A stretch of DNA of 10,636 nucleotides from NCBI GenBank assembly GCA_035448825.1, contig DAOTJS010000038.1, forward strand, positions 1 through 10,636, written 5' to 3'. Origin of the DNA: JAGNGI01 sp035448825 (GTDB lineage Bacteria; Fidelibacterota; UBA2242). Below, piece by piece: positions 1 through 5,791 of this stretch. How positions within the stretch are numbered: the first letter of the stretch is position 1; each line of letters opens with the position of its first letter. The notes beneath the pieces were generated by a model that had not been told where the DNA came from, did no database searches, and was given only the letters and a program-made list of their open reading frames with translations. Position numbers and translations under genes: made by a program.

Positions 1-141
1 GACCAGGGTTATTGGAATAATGTCGAGTCCTATATTAAAGAACATGCCGAAGTGGAATTCACGCACGGCATTTGCCCCGACTGTATGAAAAAATTATATC
101 CTAATTATTGTAAAGACAATAACGACAAAAAAGAAGCATGA
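1..141 (+). CDS. C-terminal end of a signalling protein (PAS/response-regulator type tail), partial
   Basis: Frame 1 is open from the window edge to TGA at 139-141, giving 46 residues; the start lies outside. The visible tail has W-N-x-V-E-x-Y-I at residues 5-12, then E-H-x-E-V-E-F-T-H-G-I-C-P-D-C-M-K-K-L-Y-P ending at residue 34. From memory, this tail closes many PAS-containing sensor proteins and response regulators of Desulfobacterota and related phyla. There a C-x-x-C-K-K-I-R motif lies a short way upstream, so the visible Cys25 and Cys28 are probably half of a split four-cysteine metal site. The upstream half, and therefore the kind of output or sensor domain, cannot be seen. The end is hydrophilic and lysine-rich. 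The stop lies 12 bases from the stop of the convergent gene at 154-3909. Confidence 0.75.
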   Translation, partial: DQGYWNNVESYIKEHAEVEFTHGICPDCMKKLYPNYCKDNNDKKEA

Positions 142-145
142 AGCC

Positions 146-160
146 AGATTAGCCTAATCT
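146..160. repeat. Perfect interrupted palindrome between convergent stops
   Basis: AGATTAG-C-CTAATCT is a perfect 7-base inverted repeat around one base. It begins 5 bases after the stop of the forward gene and includes the last codons and stop of the reverse gene. As RNA it would give about a 5-bp stem with a 5-base loop on either strand. No U-tract follows, so it is at best a weak bidirectional terminator. Confidence 0.35.
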
Positions 161-3100
161 AAACGTTTTATCAGAATCTGATTGCCGTCGGCTTTGACAA
201 CTTTGTTATAAAATTCTTTGAATGCAGGATAAATTTCCGGCGTAACTTCGGATTCCTTATTTATCATTTGACGATTTCCTTTTAAAATTCCATCCTTATA
301 ATTCAACTCCAGCCGATAATCGGCAATTAGGCAGGAGTATTCGTAGTACGGATTAAACTCCAGCGGTTGATATCCAGTCGGGAAGCTGATACTGATTTCC
401 TCGCTAATCGTATCGGCATAAGGCCAGTAAGTAAACGGGTAATTTCTTTTATCATACGATAGCGCCTTAATCGGTAAAAGCCGATCCGCCCAGGGAATGC
501 GCAAAATAAGAAATCTTCCGGCTTCGGTTAAATAATCTGGAACCTTAAAAGCGTATTCGTAATCCAGAACCGGTTTAATCGAGTCGAGGTCAAATAAATT
601 AAAGCTGATCAATTCCACATTTGGATAATCTTGAGCCAATGATTCGATTAATTCCTTATTGCGATCGGATTGGCTCTTGAATCGGTAAACCGCACGAATC
701 TCGGCCGTCTGAGCGCCCTTGCGAGTGGTATGAAGCTCTACCTGAATGCTGTTATCGCTTTGAACTTCTACTTTAGTGCGTCTCTGCCGAACACTGCTCA
801 TAAAAAAGTGGCGCTCCAGATAAAACGGTTGGCAACCCTTCTTGATTTCGAGCGCAAAAGCTCCCTGATCTGCCAGCGGCACCGAACCAACCGGAAAGTT
901 CTGGGCCGTCAAATCGAGATAGCGCATTCCCTCTGGAGTGGCAACACTGACGATGGCATGATTAAAGGCGATCGAGGGCAATATGTCCTTATTCAAGCCT
1001 TCATAGCGAGTATTGACCAGCACGAAATTAGCTGTGAATCCCGCTGAGCGCAACATAGCGATTCCCAGAGCGGCTTTATCCTTACAATCACCGATGCGGG
1101 TTACGAATACATCTCGGGCTTTTTGAGGAATCAAGCCGGACTGCCGGAATGATACACTGCTATAGCGAATATTTTCAGTGATATAATTATAAATGCGGGT
1201 GATTTTCTCCTGTTCGGTTAGCGGTTCATTTTCAGGTAAAAGAGTTTTGAGAAATTCGTCAATCTCATAGCTTGACCGAGTTCTGGTTTCCGCTAAATCT
1301 ATATACCAGTTGACGATATAATCCCAGTCCGGGACGCTTGAAATATGCAGAATTTTGCCTATGTCCGCTAGCGGGGGCATATTGTATTCCTCTTTTATGG
1401 CGGGAACGTCGTTTAGGCGCCATAAATAGAGAATTCCATCCGGCGTTTCTCTGATAACCGAGGGTTCATCCGGCATAAATTGACCTTTATACTGAAATTT
1501 CACATTTTGCGGAATCAATAAGGCATAATGAACCTCTCGCATAGGAAAAAGTGAATTGAAATTGAAATCGTCCCAGAAATGCGGAGATAGTTTGCCGGAG
1601 TAATAATTGCGAATTTTCCATTTAAGATAAACGGCATCGCCGGGTTCGAGCGATTTGAACACAATGTGGCCCCAGCTAACATCGGCATCGATTTTGGAAC
1701 CATCCTTTTTTAAAGTTTGCGCTTTTTCGACAATCAGCTCTTCATTATAACCGTTATAAGAAATCTGGTATTCTTTAAAAGCATCAATTCCTTCCAGATT
1801 AAAAACTGTCACCAGCATTTCCTGCCTCATTTCAGTTGCACCACCATAAACGACACGCTGGCAGGCGTTGTATAGAATAACCGCCTTTTCACCGCGGTAC
1901 TGCTCCGACGAAGGACGATTGCGAAAAAGGCTATCAATGTCCACCGTATCGAAATTGTTGAAAATTGATTCGCGTCCCTGCAATTGTCTTAATTTATCGC
2001 GCGCATCATAGTAAGTCGGACTTAATTCCAACGCTCGCTGGTAGGACTGAATAGCCGCAGCGGTTTGACCGGCAGAACGTTGGATTTCGGCGCGAGTGCC
2101 CCAGTAACCGGCACATTGTGGGCAGATTTGCAAAGCCTTCTCGATACAATCCAAAGCGGTGGGATAATTATGCCTATTATAGAAATTTTGCGCCATTTGA
2201 TAGAAAAGACCCGGTGAAGCTGGGTAATATTCAATCGCCTGCCGATAGGTTTTTTCCCAACCTTTAAGGTCAGCAGCTTTCTGGTAATAATCAGCCAACC
2301 TCAGAAAAGCCGCTTGCTCGGTGTGGTTTTTCACATACTTACGTAAAATAGGAATTGCGGCTTTGTAATTTTGTTTGACGTAAGCTTCGAGGTTGGCTTT
2401 GGTTTCGACAATGTTCCAATTTTCTGGAAACTTACTATAGGCGATGTTGGTGGCTTCGATAACCTTATCGGTCAAACCGCGTTTGGAATAATAGTCAATC
2501 AATTGCAATTGTAAATTGGGCGAATCCGGTATCAATTGTACCAGTCGGTCGAGCAAATTTTTGGCTTCATCATAATTTTTCTTTTCGAGGAGATCAGAGA
2601 TTCGATACTCCAAAACGCCCGGAATATTAGGATCGAGTTGATAAATTTTCTCATAAGCGGATTTGGCTTCATCGTATTTTTCTCCCCGCAAATAAGCCTC
2701 GATCAAATGCAAATAAATCATAGCATTATCGGGAGCGCGCCGCAGAGCTTCACGCAAAATCAATTCCGACTCGACTGCTTTATCGTTTAAAGCATAACAT
2801 TCTGCCAATAGAAGATAATTTTCGAGATGGTCGGGATTTTCTTCAATTTTCGCCAGAAAATAGGTCTCAGCGAAATTCGGGATCGGTTTTTTCCCCGCGC
2901 CAGGGTTTGTTTTATATGAATGCGGTAAGGCGGAAATTTGCAGGTCGGTCAGGGATTTGCCGGCCGGATCGGTCAGCCGTGCCGCAAAGTTGCACTGCGC
3001 GATTTCCGAAAACCCACACTTGATCAGCAGACGATTCCAGCCCGCTTGCAGCTCAGTTTCGACGCTATAAGTATCGAAACCGTTGTTATTTTCATCGAAA

Positions 3101-3909
3101 CATTCGATCATTAGTTCATCATTCAGAAAAACTTTTACCGAACCGGAAGTCCCGACCAGCAAGTGTATAGTTTTCTTTTGTGGTGAAAAAATAAAAGTAT
3201 TACCGTAAAAAACGGCGTCATTATCCGCAAAATACCGTCGCAGATCAACCCATTTATCATAGCGCATTTCCGGAATCCGAAACCACTTGATAGCAATATC
3301 ATTTTGTCCGTGATAAACTGCCGCCGTATCGAATTCGGTCTCCGGCGGATAGACTTTATCATAGCCGGAAGCTGAAATATTATCGAAGGGACCAATCAGC
3401 ATCCAATCGGTAATTGCATCAATTTTATTGAAATGCAATAGCGCCTTTTTCAAATTAGCGTGTTCGTTATAGTAGCGCCCTAATTTTTCATTAGCGTTGA
3501 CCTTCATAGTGGAATGGCGGGCGGTGCGCGCTAAATTATCGAACAATATCTGGATACCGGCTGATTCATATTCTTCGGCGTTGGTTAATCGTGGCGCCAT
3601 CATAGCGGCAAAAATATAAGGTTCAAAATCGGCTTCGGTGTTAACGACATTGGTATAGGTTTGCCAAGCCTTAAGATATTTATATTGCATTTCATAAAGG
3701 TAAGCCAACCCGATGTAAGCGCGCGTGTTGGTCGGATCGGTTTGGATGGCTTCCTGAAATTTCTGTTCGACGAGTTTCTGGTCATTCCGATTCCAGGCTT
3801 GCCAGGCTTCATTTACATATTGAGTGCTGGTGAAAATATTAGGGAAAAGGGAATTTCCGAATAGCAGAATAATTAATATAGATTTCTTAAAAATTCGGTT
3901 GGTTTTCAT
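154..3909 (-). CDS. Exported TPR / jelly-roll / DUF3857 / transglutaminase-like protein, 1251 aa
   Basis: The N-terminus (MKTNRIFKKS then a hydrophobic stretch to about residue 26) is a Sec signal peptide without a lipobox, so the protein acts outside the inner membrane. TPR-like helices fill about 30-160. A beta-rich segment at about 165-320 has the W-x-L-I-G-P-F-D-N opening and G-W-N-R-L-L-I-K strand of jelly-roll, carbohydrate-binding-like domains. A second TPR block spans about 340-640. A DUF3857-like domain lies at about 670-860, followed by a transglutaminase-like core at about 895-1020. Its triad is intact: Cys942 in G-D-C-K-D-K-A, His984 in F-N-H-A-I-V and Asp999 in Y-L-D-L. The remainder to 1251 is beta-rich. 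A CAGGAA ribosome site at 3917-3923 supports this start. DUF3857-transglutaminase proteins are known in Bacteroidota, Acidobacteriota and relatives, but substrates are unknown; a periplasmic peptidase, cross-linking or scaffold role is possible. Confidence 0.9.
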   Translation of the reverse strand: MKTNRIFKKSILIILLFGNSLFPNIFTSTQYVNEAWQAWNRNDQKLVEQKFQEAIQTDPTNTRAYIGLAYLYEMQYKYLKAWQTYTNVVNTEADFEPYIFAAMMAPRLTNAEEYESAGIQILFDNLARTARHSTMKVNANEKLGRYYNEHANLKKALLHFNKIDAITDWMLIGPFDNISASGYDKVYPPETEFDTAAVYHGQNDIAIKWFRIPEMRYDKWVDLRRYFADNDAVFYGNTFIFSPQKKTIHLLVGTSGSVKVFLNDELMIECFDENNNGFDTYSVETELQAGWNRLLIKCGFSEIAQCNFAARLTDPAGKSLTDLQISALPHSYKTNPGAGKKPIPNFAETYFLAKIEENPDHLENYLLLAECYALNDKAVESELILREALRRAPDNAMIYLHLIEAYLRGEKYDEAKSAYEKIYQLDPNIPGVLEYRISDLLEKKNYDEAKNLLDRLVQLIPDSPNLQLQLIDYYSKRGLTDKVIEATNIAYSKFPENWNIVETKANLEAYVKQNYKAAIPILRKYVKNHTEQAAFLRLADYYQKAADLKGWEKTYRQAIEYYPASPGLFYQMAQNFYNRHNYPTALDCIEKALQICPQCAGYWGTRAEIQRSAGQTAAAIQSYQRALELSPTYYDARDKLRQLQGRESIFNNFDTVDIDSLFRNRPSSEQYRGEKAVILYNACQRVVYGGATEMRQEMLVTVFNLEGIDAFKEYQISYNGYNEELIVEKAQTLKKDGSKIDADVSWGHIVFKSLEPGDAVYLKWKIRNYYSGKLSPHFWDDFNFNSLFPMREVHYALLIPQNVKFQYKGQFMPDEPSVIRETPDGILYLWRLNDVPAIKEEYNMPPLADIGKILHISSVPDWDYIVNWYIDLAETRTRSSYEIDEFLKTLLPENEPLTEQEKITRIYNYITENIRYSSVSFRQSGLIPQKARDVFVTRIGDCKDKAALGIAMLRSAGFTANFVLVNTRYEGLNKDILPSIAFNHAIVSVATPEGMRYLDLTAQNFPVGSVPLADQGAFALEIKKGCQPFYLERHFFMSSVRQRRTKVEVQSDNSIQVELHTTRKGAQTAEIRAVYRFKSQSDRNKELIESLAQDYPNVELISFNLFDLDSIKPVLDYEYAFKVPDYLTEAGRFLILRIPWADRLLPIKALSYDKRNYPFTYWPYADTISEEISISFPTGYQPLEFNPYYEYSCLIADYRLELNYKDGILKGNRQMINKESEVTPEIYPAFKEFYNKVVKADGNQILIKRLD

Positions 3910-3930
3910 TTTTTATTTTCCTGTTTTTAG

Positions 3931-3959
3931 ATAATATAGATAGTACAAGTAATTAACAA
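3931..3959 (-). promoter_or_regulatory. Sigma70-type promoter for the TPR/transglutaminase-like gene
   Basis: On the minus strand, TTGTTA (3954-3959) and TATTAT (3931-3936) are separated by exactly 17 bases, with AT-rich flanks. Transcription would start near 3924, leaving about 15 bases of leader that hold the ribosome site. This suggests the gene is transcribed separately from the lipoprotein gene upstream. Confidence 0.5.
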
Positions 3960-4065
3960 ATTAGTAATTCCTTACTCCAGAATAATAAGTCTTTTTGCTG
4001 AATAATGAAACGATTTTATTGTTTATTTAAATGTAAAAATTAGCCTGGACTTGAAAACTCGCTTT

Positions 4066-4539
4066 TTAGGGGATTTCCACCTGCCAGAGCAAAGAATCCT
4101 GCCCCTGACGAGGATTATACAGCCATACTGTCAGGTGATAGCGGTCACCGGAATAATCGGTAAAAATTGTTTGAAATGTATAGTAACAGATACATTTGCA
4201 ATAGCAGGGTTCGTCGGAAATACCACAGACATCTCTGATCATAATCTTGAGACTGTCGCCGAACTGCTCACTTTCGACAACGAATGGCGCACAGCAGATA
4301 TAGCGAATGCCAGTGAAAATCTTCAGCGTATCGTCGCAAATTTCCCAGTTTAGCGTATCTTCTGAAAATGTAGCTTTAGGCAAAATGTCACCTTCTCTGT
4401 ATCGGTTGCATCCGCCATAATCGGTTTGTAAAAACGAAAGTGTGGCGGCAGTTTGCGGTTCACCGCCATTATCTGTACAAGCCATAAATCCAACAATTAG
4501 CATTCCCCAGATTAGAATTGATTTGAATTGTTTCAACAT
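4066..4539 (-). CDS. Cysteine-rich lipoprotein of unknown function, 157 aa
   Basis: The start at 4539 is chosen over the longer frame (to 4578) because GGGAGG lies at 4545-4550, five bases upstream, and because this start places a clean lipoprotein signal peptide at the N-terminus. The peptide runs MLKQFKSILI then a hydrophobic core to G-F-M-A-C, with Cys21 as the lipidated residue; Phe at the -3 position is slightly unusual. The mature part has nine further cysteines (44, 68, 82, 83, 105, 112, 114, 116, 118), including the alternating run C-Y-C-K-C-I-C at 112-118 just before a beta strand. Alternating cysteines suggest metal binding or disulfides in the envelope. It resembles uncharacterised lipoproteins I recall from FCB-group genomes. 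It lies 65 bases downstream of the membrane-protein gene on the same strand, so it may be the last gene of that operon or have its own promoter. Function unknown. Confidence 0.82.
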   Translation of the reverse strand: MLKQFKSILIWGMLIVGFMACTDNGGEPQTAATLSFLQTDYGGCNRYREGDILPKATFSEDTLNWEICDDTLKIFTGIRYICCAPFVVESEQFGDSLKIMIRDVCGISDEPCYCKCICYYTFQTIFTDYSGDRYHLTVWLYNPRQGQDSLLWQVEIP

Positions 4540-4604
4540 AGCTACCTCCCAACTGCAACTTATATTAAAGATAAACAAAAATCTGGAACATCCAAAAAAG
4601 TTAT

Positions 4605-5048
4605 CTATTCAAAACTGAGAAGTGGGCGATTAAATTTTCCCCGGATTTTATTAATGCCTTGCAGAATGCCCGGTCTCTTAACCAGCTTTCTTTCGATCCT
4701 GTATTTACCGGGGAAATTCATCAAAACAACGCCAATCAAGATCGTCAGGATACCTTGTCCCGGCATAAAGAGGAGTAAAAAGCCAACTATCAGGAAAATA
4801 AGCCCGATCAAGTTTTTAATTGTCAGTAAAATTATGCCCAACAGCGGTCGCCTGGTAATCAGATAACTTTTACGGCGTTTTGGATTGGAAAAATAATCGG
4901 CAGGAATCATCAGAATCAGTACCACCATTAAAAGAATTGTACCAAAAAAGGTAATTATAGAAATCACTCCGGCATATTTCAACAGTGAGGCGTGCTCCTT
5001 AAGCCAATCATAAAATTGCGGAAAACGTTCCAGAAAATTCAGGGGCAT
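4605..5048 (-). CDS. PGPGW-type small membrane protein, 147 aa
   Basis: An N-terminal amphipathic stretch (1-22) is followed by hydrophobic segments at about 24-49, 69-93 and 97-111. The last two flank M-P-G-Q-G at 95-99, and the protein continues as F-P-G-K-Y-R-I-E-R-K-L-V-K-R-P and a basic tail ending R-P-L-L. This P-G-x-G, then F-P-G-K and R-R-P pattern belongs to the PGPGW family of putative transmembrane proteins, whose function is not known; here the usual W after the glycine is replaced. The start lies 14 bases after the stop of the FTR gene, with only a weak ribosome site, so translational coupling within the operon is likely. The cytoplasmic basic loop at about 52-66 (N-P-K-R-R-K-S-Y-L-I-T-R-R) is notable. 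A link to the thiol-redox genes upstream is suggested only by position. Confidence 0.8.
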   Translation of the reverse strand: MPLNFLERFPQFYDWLKEHASLLKYAGVISIITFFGTILLMVVLILMIPADYFSNPKRRKSYLITRRPLLGIILLTIKNLIGLIFLIVGFLLLFMPGQGILTILIGVVLMNFPGKYRIERKLVKRPGILQGINKIRGKFNRPLLSFE

Positions 5049-5062
5049 TTACCAGTAAATAA

Positions 5063-5401
5063 TTATTTTAGGCCCAGAATCTTTTCGATTGGCCGCCGTT
5101 CCGGTACATATTGGTCAGGAATTTTACCCGCATTCCAATCGGCTGAAACATATAAACCGCAGTAACAACGTCCGTATTCCTTCACGTCCTGTTCACGGTA
5201 AACGCACGGGCAAATGATGTCGCGATCCGATTCACGATTACCGACCGCCAGACGACACGGACAAGCCATATAGCCATAACGTTCTTTGTTGATTAGCAAA
5301 GAATTCAGCAATCGGTCAACGTGCTGACGATCTTTATTGAAAAAATAGCCTTTGGGCTCCTGAAATTTGCGAAGTGATTCAAATAATTGTTCCGTATTCA
5401 T
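5063..5401 (-). CDS. Ferredoxin-thioredoxin reductase catalytic (beta) chain, 112 aa
   Basis: FTR reduces a protein disulfide with electrons from ferredoxin through a [4Fe-4S] cluster next to a redox-active disulfide. The diagnostic motifs are C47-P-C49-R-L-A, D-I-I-C64-P-C66 and E-Y-G-R-C79-Y-C81-G-L-Y. By comparison with characterised plant and cyanobacterial enzymes, Cys47, 64, 66 and 79 bind the cluster and Cys49 and Cys81 form the active disulfide. The third motif is C-Y-C, whereas the chloroplast-type enzyme has C-H-C. No variable (alpha) FTR chain is visible here, as is common in anaerobic bacteria and archaea. The start codon overlaps the glutaredoxin stop (ATGA at 5398-5401), so the two are translationally coupled and the glutaredoxin is the obvious candidate substrate. 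Length is normal for a stand-alone catalytic chain. Confidence 0.95.
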   Translation of the reverse strand: MNTEQLFESLRKFQEPKGYFFNKDRQHVDRLLNSLLINKERYGYMACPCRLAVGNRESDRDIICPCVYREQDVKEYGRCYCGLYVSADWNAGKIPDQYVPERRPIEKILGLK

Positions 5402-5649
5402 AATCCGAGCGCCTTTTTAATTTCTTCTGGACGATAGCCGACAATGACTTTGTCCCCGATGACAATTACCGGAAAGGCAACTGTCGGCGTTAATTTATGA
5501 ATTTCTCTTACGACTGCCAGTTTTTGTTCTTTGTCCAGCAAATCTACATCAGTGACATCGAACTCGATTCCCAGATTTTTGAGGAACGCTTTGGTATTCT
5601 GGCAATAAATGCAGGTGCTGAGAGCATACAGTTTGACCTTTTTATCCAT
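5398..5649 (-). CDS. Glutaredoxin-like / NrdH-like thiol protein, 83 aa
   Basis: This is a single thioredoxin-fold domain. The active site is C13-I-Y-C16 in S-T-C-I-Y-C. The cis-proline loop is T-V-A-F-P-V at 56-61 and the G-Y-R-P pair at 71-74 precedes the last helix. Length and layout match the small glutaredoxin/NrdH group, which carries electrons to reductases or target disulfides. C-I-Y-C differs from the C-P-Y-C of classical glutaredoxins, which use glutathione. Together with the overlap with the FTR gene, this suggests reduction by FTR rather than by glutathione (inference). The ribosome site AAAGGAGTC at 5654-5662 sits well before ATG at 5649. This is the first gene of a Grx-FTR-membrane protein operon. 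Confidence 0.93.
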   Translation of the reverse strand: MDKKVKLYALSTCIYCQNTKAFLKNLGIEFDVTDVDLLDKEQKLAVVREIHKLTPTVAFPVIVIGDKVIVGYRPEEIKKALGL

Positions 5650-5653
5650 AAAT

Positions 5654-5662
5654 GACTCCTTT
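5654..5662 (-). promoter_or_regulatory. Strong ribosome binding site of the glutaredoxin-FTR operon
   Basis: On the minus strand AAAGGAGTC precedes the ATG at 5649 by a short AT spacer. It is one of the two strongest Shine-Dalgarno matches on this strand. The coupled FTR start downstream has none of its own and would depend on it. Confidence 0.7.
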
Positions 5663-5762
5663 CTGCGAGGCTAATTCTTCGGATAAATTTTGTTATTTTT
5701 CTTTTGAGATAATTTCACGATGATATCGAAATCTATTTACCAAAACCAGAATAAATATAAGC

Positions 5763-5777
5763 GTTTAAAATTTAAAC
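5763..5777. repeat. Perfect interrupted palindrome upstream of the Grx-FTR operon
   Basis: GTTTAAA-A-TTTAAAC is a perfect 7-base inverted repeat about one base. It lies 14 bases past the stop of the desulfurase-like gene and about 115 bases upstream of the glutaredoxin start. Its symmetry would suit a dimeric regulator, but AT-rich palindromes also arise by chance. Confidence 0.3.
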
Positions 5778-5791
5778 CGGTAAAAAATTCT

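Noticed and set aside
670..1047. Open frame of 125 codons on the plus strand
   Set aside because: It is antisense to the clearly coding DUF3857/transglutaminase-like region and shows no protein-like features.
4051..4353. Open frame of 100 codons on the plus strand
   Set aside because: It is antisense to the cysteine-rich lipoprotein, which has a ribosome site and signal peptide; this frame has neither.
4540..4578. Thirteen-codon upstream extension of the cysteine-rich lipoprotein
   Set aside because: The GGGAGG site at 4545-4550 is placed for the start at 4539, which also gives the signal peptide at the N-terminus.
4528..4866. Open frame of 112 codons on the plus strand
   Set aside because: Shadow of the PGPGW-type membrane protein gene; no ribosome site.
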